From F23-B02 sp963620985 (GTDB lineage: Bacteria; Bacillota; Clostridia; Oscillospirales; Oscillospiraceae), in assembly GCA_963620985.1 (NCBI GenBank), contig CAVFCI010000071.1, positions 1 through 10,326 of the forward strand: DNA of 10,326 nt, read 5' to 3'. This document shows, one piece after another, positions 1 to 8,107 of this stretch; within the stretch, counting starts at the first letter, position 1; every line of letters begins with the position of its first letter. The translations under genes were made by a program, and so were the position numbers. The notes beneath the pieces were generated by a model. The model was not told where the DNA came from. It did not search any database and was given only the letters and a program-made list of their open reading frames with translations.

Positions 1-83
1 AGGGCTTTGACGCAACACACTTCTCACCGAACGATACCTGCACCCGCGGTCAGGTCGTGACATTCCTCTACCGCGCACAGTAA
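1..83 (+). CDS. C-terminal end of an SLH-domain surface protein (5' truncated)
   Basis: The frame beginning at base 3 is open and ends at TAA 81-83. The last residues read GFDATHFSPNDTCTRGQVV followed by TFLYRAQ. This is the closing half of an S-layer homology domain (F-x-P-x-x-x-x-T-R-x-x-x-x-x-L-x-R-A pattern). SLH domains bind secondary cell-wall polymers and hold exported proteins on the Gram-positive surface, usually as three tandem copies at one end of the protein. Here the domain is at the C-terminus and nothing follows it. The rest of the protein, and so its function, lies outside the window. The TRGQVVTFLYRA form is common in Oscillospiraceae-type Clostridia (family knowledge). Confidence is high for the domain end and none can be given for the full product. 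Confidence 0.85.
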   Translation, partial: GFDATHFSPNDTCTRGQVVTFLYRAQ

Positions 84-94
84 AACCTACATAA

Positions 95-136
95 ACAGCA
101 AAGCTCCGGAGACTTGCGCCTCCGGAGCTTTGCTGT
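95..136. terminator. Strong hairpin between convergent genes, probable bidirectional terminator
   Basis: A perfect 17-bp inverted repeat (95-111 with 120-136) flanks an 8-base loop. It lies between the stop of the rightward SLH gene (83) and the stop of the leftward operon (151). Neither side has an unbroken T tract: the plus side reads gcctgtttacttta and the minus side ttatgtaggtttta. It is therefore a plausible two-way terminator rather than a textbook one. Confidence 0.7.
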
Positions 137-150
137 GCCTGTTTACTTTA

Positions 151-585
151 TCAATGGCAGCTTCCGCCGCAGCCGCAGCCGCAGTCGCCGCCGTCCTCAT
201 GACTGTGATCTCCGCAGCCGCCGGAGCAGCCGGAGCAGCCGCCGCTGCCGCAGCCGCCGCCCTCATCGGAGATGAAGGGGAGCTGACCGCGCATCAGAAG
301 CTCCGCCGCGTCGTCGGAATTGCCGCAGAAGCCGGCAAAGGCAACGATGCCGTAGGCTGCCAGCGCCGCCCTTGCGTGAACGCCGATGTTTCCGACGATG
401 ACCGCATCGACATGCAGGCTGTCCATAAGATCTGCTACCGCCTGATGGCCGGTCTCCTTGACCTCGACGAGCTCCTTGGATACAAGCTCGGTATTGTCGT
501 CATTGGTCTTATAGACCGCAAACATTTCGGCGTGGCCGAAGTGCTCGAATATCTCATTGTCCTTGTAAGATACTGCGATTATCAT
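151..585 (-). CDS. NifX/NifB-like (dinitrogenase Fe-Mo cofactor family) protein with Cys/Gly/His-rich tail
   Basis: This is a 144-residue protein. Residues 1-106 resemble the small alpha/beta domain of the NifX/NifY/NifB-C-terminal family (PF02579-like). Features seen are the start MIIAVSYKDNEIFEHFGHA with H15, F16, G17 and H18, then VDAVIVGNIGVHARAAL, then a GI-x(9)-G segment. Family members bind iron-sulfur or iron-molybdenum cluster precursors. From residue 109 the chain becomes a low-complexity tail of Gly, Ser, Cys and His, with Cys at 112, 117, 120, 124, 135, 137, 139 and 143 and His at 127, 129 and 144. This is likely a metal-binding or cluster-docking tail (inference). ATG 583-585 is preceded by AAAGGAGAA (592-600) lying in the end of the upstream mrp gene, and the genes are 3 bases apart, so the two are co-transcribed. 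No nitrogenase genes are visible, so a general Fe-S or metal role is more likely than nitrogen fixation. Confidence 0.85.
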   Translation of the reverse strand: MIIAVSYKDNEIFEHFGHAEMFAVYKTNDDNTELVSKELVEVKETGHQAVADLMDSLHVDAVIVGNIGVHARAALAAYGIVAFAGFCGNSDDAAELLMRGQLPFISDEGGGCGSGGCSGCSGGCGDHSHEDGGDCGCGCGGSCH

Positions 586-588
586 TTT

Positions 589-1413
589 TTATTCTCCTTT
601 TTCTATGAAGTCTGCAAGCTCGTTAAGAGCGTCAGAGTCGATGCTTTCGATCTCGCCGGCATCGACCATCGTTGCAACGACGGGGTCGATGGGCAGACGG
701 GCAGTGTGCTTGATGCCGAACTCCCCGGCGACCTTGGCGACCTTGCTCGCGCCGAAGATCTCGTGCTCCTTGCCGCAGTCGGGGCATTTGAAGTAGCTCA
801 TGTTCTCGACTATGCCGAGCACGGGGATGTTCATGAGCTTTGCCATGTTCACGGCCTTTGCCACGATCATGGACACAAGCTCCTGCGGTGAGGTGACGAT
901 GACGATGCCGTCGATGGGCAGCGACTGGAAAACCGTCAGGGGAACGTCGCCCGTTCCGGGGGGCATATCGACAAACATGTAGTCCACGTTATCCCACAGC
1001 ACATCGCTCCAGAACTGCGTGACAACGCCCGCGATCACGGGACCGCGCCATACGACGGGGTCGGTCTCATGGTCGAGAATGAGGTTTACGGACATGATCT
1101 GCGTGCCCCTGTGCGAGTAGCAGGGGATGAGCATTTCCTCCGTGCCGCGTGCATGCTCGTGTATGCCGAAGGCCTTGGGGATCGACGGACCTGTTATGTC
1201 CGCATCCAGAACGGCGGCCTGATAGCCGCGGCTCTGCATTTTGCTGGCCAGAAGGCCGGTGACGAGGCTCTTGCCTACACCGCCCTTGCCGCTGACAACG
1301 GCAATGACCTTTCTGACGCTTGCCGCCGGATTGAGCTTCGCGCTCAGATCCTGAGTTTCGCGCTCGCCGCAGTTTTCCTGACAGGTCGAGCAATCGTGTG
1401 TACATTCGCTCAT
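589..1413 (-). CDS. mrp: Mrp/ApbC/Nbp35-family P-loop ATPase, Fe-S cluster carrier
   Basis: This 274-residue cytoplasmic protein belongs to the MinD/Mrp class of deviant Walker A ATPases. Visible motifs are GKGGVGKS at 42-49 (K43 is the signature lysine), DADITGPS at 70-77, the switch/Walker B segment VDMPPGTGD at 148-156 and CPDC at 210-213. Paired C-x-x-C motifs of two subunits hold a bridging [4Fe-4S] cluster in characterised homologues. An extra N-terminal cysteine cluster (C4, C8, C11, C15) recalls the Nbp35-type ferredoxin-like N-terminus but with different spacing. The role is ATP-dependent assembly or transfer of Fe-S clusters. ATG 1411-1413 is preceded by AGGAG at 1423-1427. The gene lies 45 bases after the Gx-transporter gene and directly before the NifX-like gene, a pairing that suggests both act on the same metal cofactor (inference). 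The length is typical of clostridial Mrp proteins. Confidence 0.93.
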   Translation of the reverse strand: MSECTHDCSTCQENCGERETQDLSAKLNPAASVRKVIAVVSGKGGVGKSLVTGLLASKMQSRGYQAAVLDADITGPSIPKAFGIHEHARGTEEMLIPCYSHRGTQIMSVNLILDHETDPVVWRGPVIAGVVTQFWSDVLWDNVDYMFVDMPPGTGDVPLTVFQSLPIDGIVIVTSPQELVSMIVAKAVNMAKLMNIPVLGIVENMSYFKCPDCGKEHEIFGASKVAKVAGEFGIKHTARLPIDPVVATMVDAGEIESIDSDALNELADFIEKGE

Positions 1414-1458
1414 TTTAATATACTCCTAATATCAAATGTTTTATCTGTGTTAATACTA

Positions 1459-1962
1459 TCACTGTTTGAGCCTTTTGTCCAGCCGCCGGACAAGATACAT
1501 TGCCGCAAGGCCGGTGAACAGACCTGTGACGACAGCCGAGGCCAGAAGCACGGGCGCGTAGAGGAAAAGCGAGCTCGTTTTCGTTATGAGCACCGCCGCC
1601 GCAAGCTGACCGAAATTGTGCGCCGCAGCGCCGAATACGCTGACGACCCACAGGAGCCTTTCCGAAAACGGCCTGAGCGTCAGGCACATGACGGCATAGG
1701 CGAGCACGCCGCCGGCGATGCTGAATATAAACGCCGACACCCCGCCGGTGAATACGCTGCCCATCACTATGCGCACGAGCAGGATAAGCCCTGCCTCGCG
1801 CCGTCCGAGCATGACCATGGCTATAAGCGTCACGACGTTTGCAAGGCCGAGCTTCACGCCTGGTACGGGCAGGGGAGCGGGTATCTGCGCCTCGATGACG
1901 AAAACGATCAGCGAGGCCGCCGTGAACATCGCCATGAGCGCAAGCCTTCGCGTCTTAGGCAT
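1459..1962 (-). CDS. Gx transporter family / heptaprenyl diphosphate synthase component I-like membrane protein
   Basis: This 167-residue protein is very hydrophobic, with about five membrane segments and a basic C-terminal tail (VRRLDKRLKQ). The N-terminal part reads MPKTRRLALMAMFTA and later PAPLPVPGVKLGLANVVTL, with the P-G-x-K-L-G-L-A-N signature of the family named Gx transporter or Hpre_diP_synt_I (PF07456). The fold resembles S-components of ECF vitamin transporters, so it is probably a small-molecule uptake protein; the substrate is not known. The heptaprenyl-synthase name is historical and doubtful for this protein. The start overlaps the end of the NusG-II gene by 8 bases (ATGCCTAA), and a GAGGGGGG ribosome site lies at 1971-1978, 8 bases upstream. 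This NusG-II/Gx pair recurs in Clostridia (family knowledge). Confidence 0.87.
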   Translation of the reverse strand: MPKTRRLALMAMFTAASLIVFVIEAQIPAPLPVPGVKLGLANVVTLIAMVMLGRREAGLILLVRIVMGSVFTGGVSAFIFSIAGGVLAYAVMCLTLRPFSERLLWVVSVFGAAAHNFGQLAAAVLITKTSSLFLYAPVLLASAVVTGLFTGLAAMYLVRRLDKRLKQ

Positions 1963-2320
1963 CTATATCGCCCCCCTCGATCTCAACTGTGAGCCTGTGC
2001 GGAAGGCAGACGATGGGAACGCCCGATGTGCTCACCCTGCCCTGCGAGACGCAGATGTGGTCGCGGCAGTCGGCCTCGGTGATGCTTATCGCGCCGTGCT
2101 CTATATGCAGCTTATTATACCCGTACTGCGTTTTTATTTCCATGTCATATGCCACAGCGACGGCATCAAGGTCGATTTTTTCGTATACCTCGCCGTCAAC
2201 GCGGATGACCGCCGTCGTTCCCTGCGCATCGTTGCCCTTGAGCAGCAGGAAGGCCGCCGCGCATATGATGAGCACTGCGGCGAATATCACTATCCATGTT
2301 TTTGAGCTTTTCATGTTCAT
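1955..2320 (-). CDS. Membrane-anchored NusG domain II-containing protein
   Basis: The protein has 121 residues if it starts at ATG 2318-2320 (MNMKSSKTW) and 119 if it starts at ATG 2312-2314 (MKSSKTW). One N-terminal membrane segment (IVIFAAVLIICAAAFLLL) precedes an extracytoplasmic domain with the signature of the NusG_II family (PF07009): CRDHICVSQG, then IVCLPHRLTVEI, with three conserved cysteines. The domain resembles domain II of the transcription factor NusG but is exported, and its function is unknown. The frame is open further upstream to 2365, but that start has no ribosome site and would precede the best promoter. The 2320 start is chosen because the predicted transcription start falls on it. 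An AGG lies 9 bases before the 2314 start, so that one is also possible. This is the first gene of the leftward operon. Confidence 0.85.
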   Translation of the reverse strand: MNMKSSKTWIVIFAAVLIICAAAFLLLKGNDAQGTTAVIRVDGEVYEKIDLDAVAVAYDMEIKTQYGYNKLHIEHGAISITEADCRDHICVSQGRVSTSGVPIVCLPHRLTVEIEGGDIDA

Positions 2321-2326
2321 GAACCT

Positions 2327-2355
2327 ATTGTAAATAAATCCGGCTCGCTTGTCAA
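2327..2355 (-). promoter_or_regulatory. Sigma-A-type promoter of the leftward operon (TTGACA-17-TACAAT)
   Basis: Read on the minus strand, a perfect TTGACA (2355-2350) is followed after exactly 17 bases by TACAAT (2332-2327). Initiation about 7 bases on falls at or near 2320, which is the A of the first candidate ATG of the NusG-II gene. The transcript could therefore be leaderless or nearly so. Its -35 box overlaps that of the opposing promoter. Confidence 0.65.
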
Positions 2356-2377
2356 TGCGCTGCATTTATGATATTAT
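2349..2377 (+). promoter_or_regulatory. Sigma-A-type promoter of the rightward envelope operon (TTGTCA-17-TATTAT)
   Basis: TTGTCA (2349-2354) and TATTAT (2372-2377) are separated by 17 bases. Initiation near 2384 leaves a leader of about 42 bases before the TTG start at 2426. The -35 box shares five bases with the -35 of the leftward promoter. A palindrome, TATTGCAATA, lies just downstream at 2389-2398. Confidence 0.65.
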
Positions 2378-2396
2378 TCAGATGTGTATATTGCAA
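2368..2396 (-). promoter_or_regulatory. Second candidate promoter of the leftward operon (TTGCAA-17-TATCAT)
   Basis: On the minus strand TTGCAA (2396-2391) and TATCAT (2373-2368) are 17 bases apart. Initiation near 2361 would give a leader of about 40-47 bases that carries a weak AATAGG ribosome site before ATG 2314. Its consensus match is poorer than that of the inner promoter. Confidence 0.35.
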
Positions 2397-2412
2397 TACT
2401 AATTAATTTCAA

Positions 2413-2428
2413 AGAGGTGAAAAGCTTG
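2413..2428 (+). promoter_or_regulatory. Ribosome-binding site that fixes a TTG start for the FHA-SEDS gene
   Basis: AGAGGTG (2413-2419) lies 6 bases before TTG 2426-2428. The in-frame GTG at 2384 falls on the predicted transcription start, and ATG 2435 is 15 bases from the site, so TTG is the best choice. Confidence 0.75.
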
Positions 2429-4147
2429 GCTGACATGATAGTCACGACAGCTTCATATATACTCCCGCTGTTTGCGATAATCGTCCTTATCCGCTGTATG
2501 CGCAGTATGCTCGGCAGCAAATCGCAGACGGAGATATGGGGCTATATCCACAGGGACGACGGCGTGGCGCTCATAAACCACTGGGAAAACCTCATAGGCC
2601 GTTCAAGGTCTGCGGATATCTGCCTGCCCTATGCCTCGGTCAGCCGCGTACACGCCGTACTCATACGCAGTCCCAAGGGTGCGTGGCGCATATTCGATAT
2701 CTTTTCCAAGGGCGGAGTCTGGGTCAACGGCGAAAAGGTGCAGGGCACGGGCACGCCCGTGCGCGACGGCGACATTCTCAACCTCGCCGGAAACAGCGTG
2801 CGCTTCCGCGACATAAGCGAAAAGCAGCGCGACGCTATAGAGGCACGCAGGACGCAGAGCTGGAAGCGCGTGCATCCGGCGGTGACGCTTTTTTTCCTGA
2901 CGCTGTTTCAGGCACTGCTCCTGCTGGAGCACCTGTGCACGGCGGAAAGCGAATATCTTGCGGGCATAATGCTGGGCTTTGCGCTGCTGGTGCTGCTCGA
3001 GTGGTTCTGCTATTTTGCCATGCGAAGCATACGGCGCACGGGCTTTGAGGTCGAAACGCTCGCGTTTTTCCTCTCGTCCATCGGCCTTTCCGTCATAGCC
3101 TCCTCCGTGCCGGATGAGATGTTCCGGCAGATGCTGATCGTCTTTGCGGGCGTGGTCGCATTTTTCACTCTCGGCTGGTGGCTGCGCGATCTTGACAGGA
3201 CAAAGACCATGCGTCTGCCGCTGGCGATACTGTCGGTGCTCATTCTTGCGGCGGTGCTCGTGCTCGGACGCGAGCAGTACGGCGCGAAGAACTGGATATT
3301 CATCGGAACAATGTCGATCCAGCCCTCGGAGTTTGTAAAGGTAGCGTTCATCTATGTCGGCGCTGCGACGCTCGACAGGCTGTTCAGCACCAAAAACCTT
3401 ATACTTTTCATCGCGTTTTCGGCTCTGTGCGTCATCTGCCTTGCCTTCAGCAGCGATTTCGGCACGGCGCTCATATTCTTCGTGACCTTCCTCGTCATAT
3501 CCTTCATGCGCTCGGGCTCGATAGCGACCGTGGCGCTGGCCGTAACGGGAGCGGGCATGGCGGGCTTTCTGATGCTGAAGATGAAGGATCATGTCGCAAA
3601 GCGCTTTGCCACATGGGGACATATCTGGGATGCCGAGAATATATGGGACGGCGGCTATCAGCAGACGCACGCACTCTCTGCCGGAGCCTCCGGCGGGCTT
3701 TTCGGAAAGGGCGCGGGCAATGGCTGGCTCAAGAGCACCTTTGCCGGAAATACCGACACGGTGTTCGGCGTGATGTGCGAGGAGCTCGGGCTAATAATCG
3801 CAATATGTGCCGTGCTTGCGATACTTGCGCTTGCGTTTTTCGCCGTGCGCAATTCCGGCCACGGACGCAGCGCGTACTATTCCATAGCCGCCTGCGCTAC
3901 GGCGAGCATGTTCATGGTGCAGGTCGCGCTCAACGTATTCGGCTCGGTGGATATCCTGCCGTTTACGGGCGTAACGTTCCCCTTTGTGTCGCGCGGCGGA
4001 ACGTCGGTGCTCGCCTGCTGGATGCTGCTTGCGTTCATAAAGGCCGGAGATACGCGCAAGGGCGCAAGCTTCGTCGTGCGTCCGCCCGAGGCCAAAACAA
4101 AAAAGCAGCAGCGTGAAAGCGCGCAGCAGAAGGAGGAAACGGCATGA
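2426..4147 (+). CDS. FHA domain fused to SEDS-family (FtsW/RodA/SpoVE-like) peptidoglycan glycosyltransferase
   Basis: This is a 573-residue protein. An N-terminal membrane segment (about 8-24) is followed by a forkhead-associated domain (about 55-125) showing G58-R59, S73-R74-V75-H76 and VNG at 100-102. About ten membrane helices follow from about 150. The second part has SEDS signatures: WIFIGTMSIQPSEFVKVAFI, then GGYQQTHALSAGASGGLFG, then TDTVFGVMCEELGLI and LPFTGVTFPFVSRGGTS. SEDS proteins polymerise glycan strands from lipid II together with a class B PBP. FHA domains bind phosphothreonine peptides and by topology this one should be cytoplasmic. FtsW and RodA are usually about 370-420 residues, and the extra length is the FHA module. 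The FHA position usually held by Asn in the N-G-T motif is Gly (SKGGVWVNG). The loop before GYQ has D402, E404, N405 and D408, so the equivalent of the catalytic Asp is uncertain. The stop overlaps the PBP start (ATGA). Septal versus lateral role cannot be decided. Confidence 0.92.
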   Translation: MADMIVTTASYILPLFAIIVLIRCMRSMLGSKSQTEIWGYIHRDDGVALINHWENLIGRSRSADICLPYASVSRVHAVLIRSPKGAWRIFDIFSKGGVWVNGEKVQGTGTPVRDGDILNLAGNSVRFRDISEKQRDAIEARRTQSWKRVHPAVTLFFLTLFQALLLLEHLCTAESEYLAGIMLGFALLVLLEWFCYFAMRSIRRTGFEVETLAFFLSSIGLSVIASSVPDEMFRQMLIVFAGVVAFFTLGWWLRDLDRTKTMRLPLAILSVLILAAVLVLGREQYGAKNWIFIGTMSIQPSEFVKVAFIYVGAATLDRLFSTKNLILFIAFSALCVICLAFSSDFGTALIFFVTFLVISFMRSGSIATVALAVTGAGMAGFLMLKMKDHVAKRFATWGHIWDAENIWDGGYQQTHALSAGASGGLFGKGAGNGWLKSTFAGNTDTVFGVMCEELGLIIAICAVLAILALAFFAVRNSGHGRSAYYSIAACATASMFMVQVALNVFGSVDILPFTGVTFPFVSRGGTSVLACWMLLAFIKAGDTRKGASFVVRPPEAKTKKQQRESAQQKEETA

Positions 4148-5433
4148 AAAAGGTATCTCTTCGCGCCTTTTCCGCGCTTTTGATGGCGTTTCTCATCGTC
4201 GTCGGACTGTTCGTGTATGTCGGGCGGTATATAAAGGACGGCGAGATGTGGGCGCTGTATTTTGACCAGTCCACCTCCGGCAGCGAGTACACGATAACAG
4301 ACCGCAACGGCACAAAGCTTGCTCAAATGGGCGGCGGCGAAAAGAGCTACGCGGAAAACGCGAATACGCGCATAGCCTGCTATCACGCCACCGGCGACTA
4401 TACGGGAAATGTCGGAACCGGCGCTCTGAGCTCGTTTAAGCGCGAGCTTTCGGGCTTTAATCTCATAACCGGCATCGAGGAGCAGGAGGATGTGAACCTT
4501 CAGCTCACGATAGATGCTGACCTCAACCTGAAGGCATACGAGGCGCTCAACGGACGCAGCGGTGCGGTGATGGTCTATAACTACAAGACCGGCGAGGTGC
4601 TGTGCATGGTGTCTTCTCCGTCGATAGACCCGCTCAACCCGCCGGAGACGCTGCCGGACGGCGCGTATATAAACCGCTGCATAAGCGCGTCGTTCACGCC
4701 GGGCTCGGTGTTTAAGCTCGTGACGCTCACGGCGGCTATTGAAAATATCGACGATCTCTACCACCGAACCTTCACCTGCACAGGCTCTGTCGATGTCAAG
4801 GGCGTTGCGATAAACTGCACCGGCATTCACGGGCAGCAGACCATCGAGCAGGCGCTTTCAAACTCCTGCAACTGCACCTTTGCCGAGCTCTCGCTCGAGC
4901 TCGGGCCGGATATCATAGCACAGTACGCCGAAAAGCTCGGCATAACAACGTCGCTGAAGCTTGACAGCATATCGACGCAGGCCGGAAACTACGACAAGGA
5001 CAGCTCCATGAGCGCTGCGATGGCATGGTCGGGCATCGGCCAGTATAACGACCTCGTCTGCCCCTACGCCATGATGCGCCTTGCCGGAGCATATGCAAAC
5101 GGCGGCACGGTCGTCGAGCCCTCGCTGCTCGGCCAGTCGAAAAAGACGACGCAGCTGATATCGGAGGACACGGCGCAGAAGGTCGCGTCGATGATGAACT
5201 ACAACGTCGTGTATCACTACGGGCAGGATCGCTTTCAGGGACTCAATATCTCCGCCAAGACCGGCACTGCCGAGGTCGGTGACGGCAAGGCCGCCCACGG
5301 CTGGTTCGTCGGCTTCCTCAACGACGATGAGCACCCCTACGCCTTCGTATGCATCGTTGAAAACGGCGGCAGCGGTCTGAGCGCAGCAGGCGGCGTCATA
5401 AACACCGTACTTCAGGCGGCGGTGAGCAAGTAG
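4144..5433 (+). CDS. Compact class B penicillin-binding protein (D,D-transpeptidase), SEDS partner
   Basis: This 429-residue protein has a single N-terminal membrane anchor (about 9-28) and an extracellular part. All three penicillin-binding motifs are present: S188-V-F-K191 with the acyl-enzyme serine, S241-C-N243, and K372-T-G374 followed by TAE. It cross-links peptidoglycan stem peptides and is a beta-lactam target. The region before the catalytic domain is short (YTITDRNGTKLA, then HATGDYTGNVGTGAL), like actinobacterial PbpA-type proteins rather than the 600-700-residue FtsI or PBP2 forms with a full pedestal domain. No PASTA repeats are seen at the C-terminus. Its ATG lies inside the stop of the FHA-SEDS gene (ATGA overlap), indicating translational coupling and a cognate SEDS-bPBP complex. 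Identification as a transpeptidase is secure; the cellular process served is inferred. Confidence 0.94.
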   Translation: MKKVSLRAFSALLMAFLIVVGLFVYVGRYIKDGEMWALYFDQSTSGSEYTITDRNGTKLAQMGGGEKSYAENANTRIACYHATGDYTGNVGTGALSSFKRELSGFNLITGIEEQEDVNLQLTIDADLNLKAYEALNGRSGAVMVYNYKTGEVLCMVSSPSIDPLNPPETLPDGAYINRCISASFTPGSVFKLVTLTAAIENIDDLYHRTFTCTGSVDVKGVAINCTGIHGQQTIEQALSNSCNCTFAELSLELGPDIIAQYAEKLGITTSLKLDSISTQAGNYDKDSSMSAAMAWSGIGQYNDLVCPYAMMRLAGAYANGGTVVEPSLLGQSKKTTQLISEDTAQKVASMMNYNVVYHYGQDRFQGLNISAKTGTAEVGDGKAAHGWFVGFLNDDEHPYAFVCIVENGGSGLSAAGGVINTVLQAAVSK

Positions 5434-5462
5434 ATAACAGGTAATTCACAGGGAGAAATAAA

Positions 5463-7323
<1,861 letters not shown>

Positions 7324-7331
<8 letters not shown>

Positions 7332-8040
7332 GAGACTCGTTTTGCCCTGCGCACTGCTGCTTGCGGGGCTTATCCTGCGCTTTTTCTTCACGGGCGTGGG
7401 CTATATCGCATATGCGCTGTTTTTCACCGCCGCCCTTGTTGGGATAATGCGCTTTTGCCCGAAGGCGTGGATAAGGCGCACGGTGTGCGTTCTCACGGCG
7501 ATAGGGCTTACATACCTCGCCGCGGTCGAGGTGCCGATAGTCGGAGCAGCCTCCGGCGACGGGGACGGGGAATATGACTATATAATCGTCCTCGGCGCAG
7601 CGGTGCACGGCGATACGCCCTCGCTATCGCTCGTCGAGCGCGTGAGCGCCGCCGCGGATTATATGAAGGAGCATCCGGATACCGTTGCCATCGTCAGCGG
7701 GGGACAGGGGGATGACGAGAACATAAGCGAGGCCGAGGCCATGTCCGTGTGGCTCAGTCAAAACGGTATTGACGCAAGCCGCATCATCCCTGAGGACAAG
7801 TCCACATCAACGCGCGAAAACCTTGAAAACAGCTTCGATATCATCCGCTCTCGCGGCGGCGACCCGAATACCTCTGCGGTGGTCACGAGCGAGTACCACA
7901 TATACAGGGCAAAGCTGCTGGCGCAGTCGCTCGGTGTCAGCATCGGCTCGCTTGCCGCGCACACGACCTATGCGCCCATTATGATAAACTACTTTCTCCG
8001 CGAGGCCTTCGGCGTAACGTATCAATGGGTCTTTGGCTGA
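7324..8040 (+). CDS. YdcF/SanA-like (DUF218) membrane protein
   Basis: This is a 238-residue protein. Three hydrophobic segments lie in the first 72 residues and a DUF218/YdcF domain follows. Visible motifs are YDYIIVLGAAV (V89-L90-G91), SGGQGDDE from S125, SEAEAM, and EDKSTSTRENLENS with S160 to N166. YdcF binds S-adenosylmethionine in E. coli, and SanA/ElyC relatives affect envelope integrity and peptidoglycan precursor supply, which fits this neighbourhood. The exact activity is unknown. ATG 7324 lies inside the ABC-F stop region (8-base overlap) and follows a strong GGGAGGAG (7309-7316) at 7-base spacing; upstream in-frame starts were discarded for that reason. It is the last gene before the hairpin at 8053-8107. 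Confidence 0.88.
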
Positions 8041-8052
8041 AGTAATAACATA

Positions 8053-8107
8053 ATCCCTCCCGAACAGGCATAGTAATGTACAAAGCCTTACGGGAGGGAT
8101 CTTTTTT
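8053..8107 (+). terminator. Rho-independent-like terminator whose 3' arm is the next gene's Shine-Dalgarno
   Basis: A perfect 10-bp stem, ATCCCTCCCG (8053-8062) with CGGGAGGGAT (8091-8100), has a 28-base loop and is followed by six T (8102-8107). An inner AGGC/GCCT pairing (8066-8069 with 8085-8088) may shorten the loop. The hairpin ends the ftsW-like/pbp/ABC-F/ydcF operon. The right arm contains GGGAGG (8092-8097), 8 bases before the TTG start (8106) of the deacetylase gene, so folding would also hide that ribosome site. No promoter was found between this gene and the previous one. Confidence 0.75.

Noticed and set aside
190..270. Repetitive GCC/GGAGCA triplets resembling a repeat array
   Set aside because: This is low-complexity coding DNA for the Cys/Gly tail, with no spacer structure and no CRISPR features.
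130..891. A 253-residue plus-strand reading frame, very rich in alanine at its start
   Set aside because: It is antisense to the NifX-like and Mrp genes. The alanine run is the complement of the Gly/Cys tail codons, and there is no ribosome site.
151..1413. A nitrogen-fixation locus suggested by the NifX-like gene
   Set aside because: No nitrogenase or other nif genes are present, and Mrp with NifX-like proteins is widespread in non-fixing anaerobes.
1069..1992. A 307-residue plus-strand frame, and a similar 355-residue minus-strand frame at 2603-3670
   Set aside because: Both are rich in Arg and His, lack domain signatures and lie antisense to strong family matches.
2321..2365. Upstream ATG start at 2365 for the NusG-II gene
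   Set aside because: It has no ribosome site and would lie upstream of the best promoter's start point.
2384..2425. Upstream GTG start for the FHA-SEDS gene
   Set aside because: It coincides with the predicted transcription start, has no ribosome site, and adds residues encoded by leader sequence.
3877..4830. A 317-residue minus-strand frame
   Set aside because: It spans two real overlapping genes on the other strand and looks like a G+C-driven shadow.
8076..8105. ATG 8076 as the deacetylase start
   Set aside because: It lies in the hairpin loop with only a weak AGG before it, while TTG 8106 has GGGAGG at 8 bases. It is kept as an alternative in the gene entry.
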